Origin: Phytopseudomonas flavescens
GTDB taxonomy: Bacteria > Pseudomonadota > Gammaproteobacteria > Pseudomonadales > Pseudomonadaceae
DNA length: 64,000 nucleotides
Direction: 5' to 3'
Assembly (NCBI RefSeq): GCF_900100535.1
Contig: NZ_FNDG01000006.1
Location: 1 to 64,000 of the forward strand
Below the pieces are notes generated by a model. The model did not search any database, was not told the DNA's origin, and saw nothing but the letters and a program-made list of their open reading frames with translations. Positions 1 through 6,649 of the stretch are shown here, piece by piece. The translations under genes and the position numbers were made by a program. Numbering within the stretch: the first letter of the stretch is position 1; each line of letters begins with the position of its first letter.

Positions 1-238
1 CGACAAGACGCTCACGCAAAGCGTCTGAAGTGGCGTGTGGGCAGTGTCTGGGTCGCGATGAACGATCTTGCAGACCCGCCTCACCTTCCTCCCGAAAACG
101 TCTGAGCCATTTGTAGGCGGTTCGAACGCTTACGCCCGCCGCCTGCGCAGCATCTTCGACACGCAAGCCTTGCTCGATACGTTGGATAAGAAGGGCTCGA
201 CCTCGAGGTGTAAGACGGGCATGTTTATGTAGGTTCAT
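1..238 (-). CDS. IS481-family transposase, N-terminal part (truncated by window edge)
   Basis: The visible 79 residues start MNLHKHARLTPRGRALLIQR and contain a helix-turn-helix (residues about 25-50, with AAGVSVRTAYKWLRRF) followed by the GLQDRSSRP segment typical of the DNA-binding end of IS481 transposases. These elements move by a DDE integrase-type reaction. The catalytic domain would lie beyond base 1 and is not visible, so activity cannot be judged. The start codon at 236-238 lies just inside the terminal repeat, as in IS481 itself. Confidence 0.85.
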   Translation of the reverse strand, partial: MNLHKHARLTPRGRALLIQRIEQGLRVEDAAQAAGVSVRTAYKWLRRFREEGEAGLQDRSSRPRHCPHATSDALRERLV

Positions 239-320
239 CCGGGGCTCCTGGAGTGCTTGGTTGGTCGCACTTCCAGAATTCCGGGAATGCCCCGGATGAA
301 CAACCTACTGAGAGATCACA
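1..320 (-). mobile_element. IS481-family insertion sequence, left part (runs off the window start)
   Basis: The outer end reads TGTGATCTCTCAGTAGGTTG on the minus strand and stops at 320. This resembles the terminal repeat of Bordetella IS481, which as I recall begins TGTGA and continues with a similar AATAGGTTGT stretch. The transposase gene starts 82 bp inside the end and runs off the window. The flanking bases GCTAGA fit the NCTAGN target of IS481. Only one end is visible, so completeness and the target duplication cannot be confirmed. Confidence 0.85.
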
Positions 321-326
321 GCTAGA
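321..326. other. Putative IS481 target site (GCTAGA, NCTAGN type)
   Basis: The six bases next to the IS end are GCTAGA. IS481 is known to prefer and duplicate NCTAGN. The partner copy would lie outside the window. Confidence 0.5.
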
Positions 327-453
327 GCAGGCGCCCTTGGAAAGGCTTCACGGCGGCGCGCTGCCTGGCTCCATCGAGCCGCCCGCCGCTTAGTCTACTC
401 GTTGCAGCGCATGGAGGCGTTCAGGTCAGGGATGATTGACCATGATCAGGAAG

Positions 454-475
454 AACCCGCTTCGGCGGGTTTTTT
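454..475 (+). terminator. Rho-independent terminator
   Basis: A hairpin AACCCGC-TTCG-GCGGGTT is followed directly by a T run. It presumably ends a transcript whose gene has been displaced by, or lies beyond, the IS. I recognise no coding sequence between the IS end and this hairpin (327-453). Confidence 0.8.
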
Positions 476-596
476 ATTGCCTGCCATGCCTGGCAGTCAT
501 TCCCCAGGCTAGCGCGAGTGGCGTCGAAGACTTCTCCAGTAGGTTTCGCGAAGCCGCCCCATTCATTGTTCTCGACGGCGAAGGTCTGTCGCCTTT

Positions 597-617
597 ATAG
601 TTGTATCGTGCAACTAT
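597..617. promoter_or_regulatory. Palindromic operator upstream of the MarR-GNAT gene
   Basis: A perfect inverted repeat ATAGTTG-N7-CAACTAT lies 17 bp before the start codon of the MarR-type gene. MarR regulators bind short palindromes of this size and usually repress themselves, so autoregulation is the simplest reading. Binding is inferred, not shown. Confidence 0.65.
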
Positions 618-634
618 TTGGCGAGATCCCGACG

Positions 635-1597
635 ATGTCCCACACCGAAATTTCCCTGGTCGACGCGATACGCGCGTCATCGCGCACCATAGTGCGCGAG
701 TTGGGATTCATGCAATCCACGCTGGCTGCCACCGACTACCCGCCTTCGGCCGTGCATGCGCTGCTGGAAATCGGCGCGCGTGGTGCCATGACCTCGGCCC
801 AACTCGCCGACTGCCTCGGTCTGGATAAGTCCAGCATCAGTCGCATGGTACGCAAGCTGGCGGAGGCCGGAGAGTTGCAGGAAGCCGTTCGGGGCGAGGA
901 CGGTCGCGCCAAGCCGCTGATCCTGACCGCGCAGGGGCAGCGCACCCTGGTTGCCATCCAGGCTTTCGGTCGGCAGCAGGTGGGGGCGGCCTTGCAACGG
1001 CTGAGTCCGGCGCAGCAGCACACGGTGGCGCAAGGACTGGCGACCTATGCCCAGGCACTGGAGGCACGGCGCCTGGGAGCGCCGGGAGCTGCCGAGCTCG
1101 TGCGCATCGAGATGGGCTACCGGCCGGGTTGCATCGGTCGCGTGGCCGAGATGCACGCCGATTTCTATTCCCTGCATTGGGGCTTCGGGCAATTCTTCGA
1201 GGCGCAGGTGGCGAACGGGATGGCCGAGTTCACTGGCCGCCTGGGCAATTCCCGCAACGGCCTGTGGCTGGCCATGCAGGAAGGCAAAATAGTAGGGTCG
1301 GTCGCCATTGATGGCGAGCACCTGAGCGACAATCAGGCTCACCTGCGCTGGTTCGTCATCGACGATGGCTGGCGCGGCGCGGGCCTTGGCCGCCGGTTGC
1401 TGAGCGAGGCCCTGGTGTTCTGCGACCGGCAGGGTTTCAGCGCCACACAATTGTGGACGTTCCAGGGGCTGGACGCGGCGCGACGACTTTACGAGTCGTT
1501 CGATTTCGGCTTGGTGGAGGCGTGCCGGGGGAGGCAGTGGGGCGCGGAAGTGGTCGAGCAGCGTTTCCTCAGGCCGGCCAGATCCCTGCCCGGGTGA
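635..1597 (+). CDS. MarR-family regulator fused to a GNAT acetyltransferase domain
   Basis: This 320-residue protein has an N-terminal winged-helix MarR domain (about residues 1-145; TSAQLADCLGLDKSSISRMV recognition region, then the EDGRAKPLILTAQG wing). A C-terminal GNAT domain (about 150-315) contains the acetyl-CoA loop region WRGAGLGRRLL. The frame stays open upstream to 518, but the ATG at 635 starts a normal MarR N-terminus and lies just after the palindrome at 597-617, so I chose it. Such fusions are known in proteobacteria and are thought to couple ligand sensing or acetylation to repression. The substrate is not evident. It ends near a bidirectional terminator shared with rhlE. Confidence 0.9.
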   Translation: MSHTEISLVDAIRASSRTIVRELGFMQSTLAATDYPPSAVHALLEIGARGAMTSAQLADCLGLDKSSISRMVRKLAEAGELQEAVRGEDGRAKPLILTAQGQRTLVAIQAFGRQQVGAALQRLSPAQQHTVAQGLATYAQALEARRLGAPGAAELVRIEMGYRPGCIGRVAEMHADFYSLHWGFGQFFEAQVANGMAEFTGRLGNSRNGLWLAMQEGKIVGSVAIDGEHLSDNQAHLRWFVIDDGWRGAGLGRRLLSEALVFCDRQGFSATQLWTFQGLDAARRLYESFDFGLVEACRGRQWGAEVVEQRFLRPARSLPG

Positions 1598-1624
1598 TCT
1601 TCGCCGTGTAGCTTCCACGCAAAC

Positions 1625-1652
1625 GAAAACGCCGGCACGAGGCCGGCGTTTT
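1625..1652. terminator. Bidirectional terminator between the MarR-GNAT gene and rhlE
   Basis: A symmetric hairpin GAAAACGCCGGC-ACGAG-GCCGGCGTTTTC lies between two convergent genes. The A and T runs on its flanks let it work in both directions. Confidence 0.9.
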
Positions 1653-1666
1653 CAATGAGCCATTGC

Positions 1667-3505
1667 TCAGCTGTCGCGATTGCGGGTCAGCAGGGCAGGC
1701 TTCTCGCCACGGGGCCGGCTGCTTTGCAACTCGTCGAGCTGCTCGGGGGTCGGCAGGCGGTCACTGCGCGAACTCTTGTGCACGATCACCGGTTGCTTGT
1801 CACGGCTACTGCGCACTGCAGGCTCCTGACGCGGCAGCTCATCGCGGTTCAGTGAGGTCGTGGTATCGCGCTGCTGGCCGCGACCGCGGTTACCCGCACC
1901 GCCACGCCCCTTCCCGGCGCCTTGCCCCTGGCCCTGACGCTTGCCTGCGCCAGCTCCGCCGCCACCGCTGCGGGGACCTTTGCCCTGGCCACGAGGGCCC
2001 TGGCCAACGCCATTGCTGGCGCTTGGGCCGCTGCCGGCGGCACCGGGGCGACGACCGCGACCCTGGCCGTTGTTCTGGTTCGGGCTCACGTAGTCGGCAC
2101 GGTTGCCGAAGTTGTCGATCTCGTCGTCGCGGAACTCGTCGGGCGCACGATCCGGAGGCAACGCAGGTACTGCTGGCGCGGCGGCTCGAGCCGTACTCCG
2201 TGGTTGTTGCTCACGAGCGGGCCTGGCTTTGCTTTGAGTCTTGGCTTTGCCGCCGTCCTTGCCCTTGTCCTTGCGGCCGCCGCCTTCAGGTTTGGCGCCG
2301 CGTGGTGGGCGTGGCTTCTGAGGTTCGCGCACTTCCGGGCGCTCGGCCTCGACCTTGCTGGCATCGAAGCCCATCAGGTCGCCGTCCGGGATCTTCTGCT
2401 TGGTCATCCGCTCGATGCCCTTGAGCAGCTTCTCTTCGTCCGGGGCAACCAGGGAGATCGCTTCACCGCTACGGCCAGCACGGCCAGTACGGCCGATGCG
2501 GTGTACGTAATCTTCTTCGACGTTGGGCAGTTCGAAGTTGACCACGTGAGGCAGTTGGTCGATGTCGAGACCACGGGCGGCGATGTCGGTAGCGACCAGG
2601 ATGCGGACCTTGTTCGCCTTGAAGTCGGCCAGGGCCTTGGTGCGGGCGTTCTGGCTCTTGTTGCCATGAATCGCCACGGCAGGCAGGCCGTGCTTGTCCA
2701 GGTACTCGGCCAGGCGATTGGCGCCGTGCTTGGTACGGGTGAACACCAGAACCTGTTCCCAGGCGCCAGCGGTGATCAGGTGAGCGAGCAGGGCACGTTT
2801 GTGACTGGCCTGCAGGCGGAATACACGCTGCTCGATACGCTCGACGGTAGTGTTCGGCGGCGTGACTTCGATGCGCTCCGGGTTGTGCAGGAGCTTGCCG
2901 GCCAGGTCGGTGATGTCTTTCGAGAAGGTCGCCGAGAACAGCAGGTTCTGACGCTTTGCCGGCAGGCGGGCGAGGACTTTCTTCACGTCGTGAATGAAGC
3001 CCATGTCGAGCATGCGGTCGGCTTCGTCCAGCACGAGGATTTCCACGTGGGACAGGTCGACGCTGCCTTGCCCGGCGAGATCGAGCAGGCGACCCGGGCA
3101 GGCGACCAGGACGTCGACGCCCTTGGCCAGTGCCTGTACCTGTGGGTTCATGCCGACGCCACCGAAGATGCAGGTGCTGACGAATTTCAGGTCGCGGGCA
3201 TACAGCTTGAAGCTGTCATGCACCTGGGCGGCCAGTTCGCGGGTGGGGGTGAGCACCAGCACGCGCGGCTGTTTCGGGCCATGGCGCTGTTCGCGATCCG
3301 GGTGACCGTTGGGGAACAGTCGCTCGAGGATCGGCAGTGCGAAACCGCCTGTCTTACCTGTACCCGTCTGGGCCGCCACCATCAGGTCGCGACCTTGCAA
3401 CGCGGCGGGGATGGCCCGCTGTTGCACCGGAGTGGGCTGGGTGTAGCCGGCGGCTTCGACCGCACGGACTAAAGCCTCGGAGAGACCGAGGGAGGCAAAG
3501 GACAT
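1667..3505 (-). CDS. rhlE: ATP-dependent DEAD-box RNA helicase RhlE
   Basis: This 612-residue protein unwinds RNA duplexes, and in this family acts in ribosome assembly and cold growth. The core has the Q motif region (about residues 21-28), motif I AQTGTGKT (45-52), the DEAD box (160-163), SAT (191-193) and [11 protein letters not shown] near residue 340. After about residue 385 comes a long, low-complexity basic tail rich in Lys, Arg, Gly and Pro. This tail is typical of pseudomonad RhlE and probably binds RNA. The start at 3505 gives [12 protein letters not shown], the standard N-terminus. The frame stays open upstream, but that extension looks unlike the family. The gene is monocistronic. 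Confidence 0.95.
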   Translation of the reverse strand: MSFASLGLSEALVRAVEAAGYTQPTPVQQRAIPAALQGRDLMVAAQTGTGKTGGFALPILERLFPNGHPDREQRHGPKQPRVLVLTPTRELAAQVHDSFKLYARDLKFVSTCIFGGVGMNPQVQALAKGVDVLVACPGRLLDLAGQGSVDLSHVEILVLDEADRMLDMGFIHDVKKVLARLPAKRQNLLFSATFSKDITDLAGKLLHNPERIEVTPPNTTVERIEQRVFRLQASHKRALLAHLITAGAWEQVLVFTRTKHGANRLAEYLDKHGLPAVAIHGNKSQNARTKALADFKANKVRILVATDIAARGLDIDQLPHVVNFELPNVEEDYVHRIGRTGRAGRSGEAISLVAPDEEKLLKGIERMTKQKIPDGDLMGFDASKVEAERPEVREPQKPRPPRGAKPEGGGRKDKGKDGGKAKTQSKARPAREQQPRSTARAAAPAVPALPPDRAPDEFRDDEIDNFGNRADYVSPNQNNGQGRGRRPGAAGSGPSASNGVGQGPRGQGKGPRSGGGGAGAGKRQGQGQGAGKGRGGAGNRGRGQQRDTTTSLNRDELPRQEPAVRSSRDKQPVIVHKSSRSDRLPTPEQLDELQSSRPRGEKPALLTRNRDS

Positions 3506-3742
3506 GTGCAATCCTGTCTGGTGAGGGCGTGGCCCTATAGGTGTAGTGCCTGGCTTGAATCGCACGTGGGGCGCGCAATCCCGTCCGGTACTGCTGGCCT
3601 CTGGGGTCAGCATCCGGGCGCAAGCCTGGCGGGAAGGCCCGAGTGTAACAGGATTGCTGGCAATGGGCACAACATTGCTGCCGACCGGCATATGTGGGTA
3701 GCGCTCAAGCGGCCGGCTGCCGGGCGCTGTGGGTGCCTGGAG

Positions 3743-4489
3743 TCACTCGCCCAGCGCTTCGGCATCCTCGCGCTTGGCCAACTTGTGCTGGTCTTCGCTG
3801 TTGCCAAGCTTCCAGTAGCTGGAGATGTACAGGTTCTTGCGCTCCACCTGGCGTTCCTCCCGAAAATGCTGGCGCAGGGCTCGCATGGCGGTGAACTCGC
3901 AGGCGGCCCAGATGCTTGGCCGGCCTGCAGGCCAGTCCAGTCGGCGCACCTGGTCGACCAGCAATTTGCTGTTCTCGCCGGGGTGTGGGTTGAGCAGCCA
4001 GTGCAGCTCGACCCCGGCCGGATGGCGAAGCGGCTGGATATCGCGCTCGTCGATCACCTCGATGACCGCGTGGCCGCGAGCGTCGGCGGGCAATTGCTCG
4101 AGGTTGACGCTGATCGCCGGCAGGGCGGTCATGTCGCCGACGATGAGGAACCAGTCGGCTGCGTTGTCGACCAGCTTCTTCGGGCCTGGGCCACCGATCA
4201 GGATGCTGTCGCCCGGCCGGGCGCCTTTCGCCCATTGCGAGGCAGGGCCGGCGTCTTCGTGCAGGACGAAGTCGACGTCGAACTGGTCGGCGCGCTGATG
4301 GCGCACGGTGTAGGTGCGCATCAGGTTCCGCTCGCTGCCGGGAGCCGGGAAGATCAGTTTGATGTAGGCGCTTTCCTGGTCGGCGGGAAAGGTATCGATC
4401 TGCGCGCCGCCCAGGGTGATGCGCAGCATGTGCGGGGTGACGGAGCGCGTGGCAATGACCTGCAGGGTACGGGGTGTGGGGCGTGACAT
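3743..4489 (-). CDS. Siderophore-interacting protein (FAD-binding ferric-siderophore reductase)
   Basis: This 248-residue protein belongs to the ViuB/YqjH-type family that reduces ferric siderophores in the cytoplasm to release iron. The N-terminal FAD-binding barrel includes MRTYTVRHQR, the flavin-binding RxYTxR signature. The C-terminal part is the NAD(P)H-binding SIP domain (WAACEFTAMRALRQHFREE). The start at 4489 has a good ribosome-binding site (AGGAG) that overlaps the TAG stop of the MarR gene upstream, so the two genes form a tight operon with 9 bp between them. The adjacent ECF/FecR/receptor genes support an iron role. Confidence 0.92.
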   Translation of the reverse strand: MSRPTPRTLQVIATRSVTPHMLRITLGGAQIDTFPADQESAYIKLIFPAPGSERNLMRTYTVRHQRADQFDVDFVLHEDAGPASQWAKGARPGDSILIGGPGPKKLVDNAADWFLIVGDMTALPAISVNLEQLPADARGHAVIEVIDERDIQPLRHPAGVELHWLLNPHPGENSKLLVDQVRRLDWPAGRPSIWAACEFTAMRALRQHFREERQVERKNLYISSYWKLGNSEDQHKLAKREDAEALGE

Positions 4490-4498
4490 GGGGGTCTC

Positions 4499-4933
4499 CT
4501 AACGGTCGTTCAGCCTGTCGGTCATGTGCCGGGCCAGGTGGATGAAGGCATTGATCTGCTCGGGTTCGAGGCCCTCGGTCATGTGCCGGGTCGCCTGTGC
4601 ATCGAGTTCCAGCATCTGCTGAACGATGGCTTGGCCGGCCGGGGTCAGTTCGAGCAACTGGCTGCGGCGGTCCCGGGGGTGTTCACGCTTGCTGATCAGC
4701 GCGGCGTCGAGCAGGTCGTTGAGGACACGGGTGATCTGCGCCTTGTCCCGGCGCATGTGTGAGGAAAGGCCAAACGCGGTGCAGTCGGTGCTGTGGGCGA
4801 TGCCCCTGAGCGCTCTGACGTGGGTGATCGGCAATGCGATACCCGCTTTCTGGATGCTACGACGCAGGTAGCCCTTATAAGCGTGGGTCAGTTGCTGGAG
4901 CGGATCGGCTAGGTAACGGGCAGTCATGGTCAT
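4499..4933 (-). CDS. MarR-family transcriptional regulator of the siderophore-interacting protein operon
   Basis: This 144-residue protein is a stand-alone MarR regulator: a dimerisation helix at each end and a winged helix-turn-helix in the middle (MRRDKAQITRVLNDLLDAALISKREHPRDRRSQLLELTPAG region, about residues 60-110). It is the first gene of an operon with the siderophore-interacting reductase. Two near-identical repeats (GGTTGAT-N3-GTCAA) lie 10 to 51 bp upstream of its start and are its likely operators. The ATG at 4927, two codons in, is an alternative start. No clear Shine-Dalgarno precedes either, so a short-leader or leaderless mRNA is possible. Confidence 0.88.
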   Translation of the reverse strand: MTMTARYLADPLQQLTHAYKGYLRRSIQKAGIALPITHVRALRGIAHSTDCTAFGLSSHMRRDKAQITRVLNDLLDAALISKREHPRDRRSQLLELTPAGQAIVQQMLELDAQATRHMTEGLEPEQINAFIHLARHMTDRLNDR

Positions 4934-4942
4934 CGGCTAATT

Positions 4943-4984
4943 GGTTGATGGTGTCAACTTAGTCAGGCTGGTTGATAAAGTCAA
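4943..4984. promoter_or_regulatory. Tandem MarR-type operators (two GGTTGAT-N3-GTCAA repeats)
   Basis: Copies lie at 4943-4957 and 4970-4984, identical at 12 of 15 positions and exactly 27 bp apart. Each contains an imperfect dyad TTGAT-N3-GTCAA. They sit directly before the MarR start and between it and the divergent ECF sigma gene, so either gene could be controlled from here. Confidence 0.6.
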
Positions 4985-5069
4985 TAATTAGCTTGGTATC
5001 AATTTGCCTCAAGAATAAAAACACCCAGCACATTTCGTTCAGCGTGCGAGTTGAATGTTCTAATTGATG

Positions 5070-5088
5070 TGAGAATTATTATCATCTA
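5070..5088. promoter_or_regulatory. Likely Fur box before the ECF sigma gene
   Basis: The sequence TGAGAATTATTATCATCTA matches the 19-bp Fur consensus at about 12 of 19 positions and lies about 30 bp before the sigma gene start. Iron-starvation sigma genes are normally repressed by Fur, so the position fits. The match was made by eye only. Confidence 0.55.
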
Positions 5089-5115
5089 ATGTCTGCGGCC
5101 TCAAGGGAGGCGGTC

Positions 5116-5616
5116 ATGGCGGATGACATCGTAAGTGGGCTGTATCGCGAGCACAGTTCCTGGCTGCAGGGCTGGCTCTACCGGCGCGTGGGCAGTTCCA
5201 GCCAGGCCGCGGATTTTGCCCAGGATGTGTTTGTGCGTTTGCTGGGTGTTCGACAGAAGACAGGTTGTCTACCTGATCTGGAGAAGCCCAGGGCTTATCT
5301 TGCAACCATTGGTCGGCATCTGGTGCATGACCACTTTCGCCGCCTCTCTCTCGAGCGTGCCTATGTGGAGGCCCTGGCGGCTTTGCCGGGGGATGCCACG
5401 CTCTCCGCTGAAGAGCTGGTGTTGATCCAGGAAACCCTGGAACAGGTCGACTGCTTGCTCAATCGCATGCGCCCTCTGGTGCGTCAGGTATTTCTACTGT
5501 CCCAACTCGAAGGCTTGAACTACGCGCAGATCGCGCGCCATCTCGAGATCGGCGAACGCTCGGTCAAGCGCTATATGGCCCAAGCGTTCGAAGCCTGCGT
5601 GCTGTACGTGGAATGA
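5116..5616 (+). CDS. FecI-like ECF (iron-starvation type) RNA polymerase sigma factor
   Basis: This 166-residue protein has sigma region 2 (about residues 8-75, with DFAQDVFVRLL and KPRAYLATIGRHLVHDHFRR) and region 4 (about 108-160, ending LNYAQIARHLEIGERSVKRYMAQAF). It directs RNA polymerase to the promoter of the linked TonB receptor gene. An ATG at 5089 is in frame, but the ATG at 5116 follows a strong GGGAGG ribosome-binding site and gives the usual FecI-type N-terminus. It overlaps the fecR-type gene by ATGA (4 bp), so the two are translationally coupled. A Fur box lies just upstream. Confidence 0.92.
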   Translation: MADDIVSGLYREHSSWLQGWLYRRVGSSSQAADFAQDVFVRLLGVRQKTGCLPDLEKPRAYLATIGRHLVHDHFRRLSLERAYVEALAALPGDATLSAEELVLIQETLEQVDCLLNRMRPLVRQVFLLSQLEGLNYAQIARHLEIGERSVKRYMAQAFEACVLYVE

Positions 5617-6563
5617 GCATGGACGCTGCCATCGACCGCGAGGTTGCCCGACAGGCCGCGTATTGGCTGATGCTGCTGCACAGTGGCGATGCCAATGCGC
5701 GACAGGTGCGTGACTGTGAGCGCTGGCGCCAGGCCAACCCCGAACATGAACGTGCCTGGCAGCGGGTGCGCCTGGTGCAGGAGCGCCTGGGTCTTTTGCC
5801 TCCCTCCCTTGCGATGAGTGCACTTGGCCGTGAGCGGCGCCAGGCCCTCAAGACCCTGCTGGTGCTCGCGATGATCGCGCCGCTGGGCCTTGCGACGTAT
5901 AGGCTGAACGAACGCCAGCAATGGCTGGCCGACCAACGCAGCGGTGTTGGCGAGCGGCGAGAGCTGAAACTGGCCGACGGCAGCCGCGTGTACCTGAACA
6001 GCGGCAGCGCTATCGACATACGTTTCGATGAGCAGCAACGCCTGATCGTGCTGCGCCGGGGCGAAGTGCTTATCGAGAGTGGAAAAGACCCCGCTTATGC
6101 CGGCCAGCCGCTGCGAGTGGAAACCGGGCAGGGGCGCTTGCAGGCGCTCGGTACACGCTTCTCGGTTCGTCGTCTGGATGAGCGGGCGCTGACTCATCTC
6201 GCCGTTTTCGAGGGTGCAGTACGTGTCGATCCGCTGCGCGGCAAGGGGGTGACGATCGTTGCGGGTCAGCAGGTGCGTTTCAGCCAGCAGGAGGCTGGAA
6301 CTGCTTCATCGGTCAGCGAAGACGCTGCCGCGTGGATCCGTGGGCAGTTGGTCGCCGACGGCATGCCGTTACGCGAGTTTCTCGCTGAACTCGGCCGCTA
6401 CCGTGCCGGCTGGCTGCGTTGCACGCCTGAGGTGAAGAACCTGCGCATCAGTGGCACGTTCCAGCTCGACCAAAGCGATGCCATCCTCGCTGCATTGCCG
6501 GTGACCTTGCCGGTGAGGGTCGAACGGCGCACGACGTATTGGGTGACGGTGCGCGGGCATTGA
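5613..6563 (+). CDS. FecR-family anti-sigma factor / sigma regulator
   Basis: This 316-residue protein is the inner-membrane partner that holds the ECF sigma factor inactive until the loaded receptor signals. The N-terminal cytoplasmic segment (about 1-85, with ERWRQANPEHERAWQRV) is the sigma-binding part. One hydrophobic segment (about 87-105) spans the membrane, and the periplasmic FecR domain follows (RRELKLADGSRVYLNSGSAI). The C-terminal part resembles the receptor-contacting STN-like domain. Its start overlaps the sigma gene stop. Confidence 0.93.
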   Translation: MSMDAAIDREVARQAAYWLMLLHSGDANARQVRDCERWRQANPEHERAWQRVRLVQERLGLLPPSLAMSALGRERRQALKTLLVLAMIAPLGLATYRLNERQQWLADQRSGVGERRELKLADGSRVYLNSGSAIDIRFDEQQRLIVLRRGEVLIESGKDPAYAGQPLRVETGQGRLQALGTRFSVRRLDERALTHLAVFEGAVRVDPLRGKGVTIVAGQQVRFSQQEAGTASSVSEDAAAWIRGQLVADGMPLREFLAELGRYRAGWLRCTPEVKNLRISGTFQLDQSDAILAALPVTLPVRVERRTTYWVTVRGH

Positions 6564-6649
6564 TTCGTGTGACTTGAAAATACTTGGCCCTTTTTTCTCG
6601 CTCATCAGTCCTGAACAGGAAATTTGCCCAACAACAGGACTTCGATTCG

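Noticed and set aside
677..1618. Minus-strand frame opposite the MarR-GNAT gene
   Set aside because: Plus strand has clear MarR and GNAT motifs and a start site; the antisense product has none.
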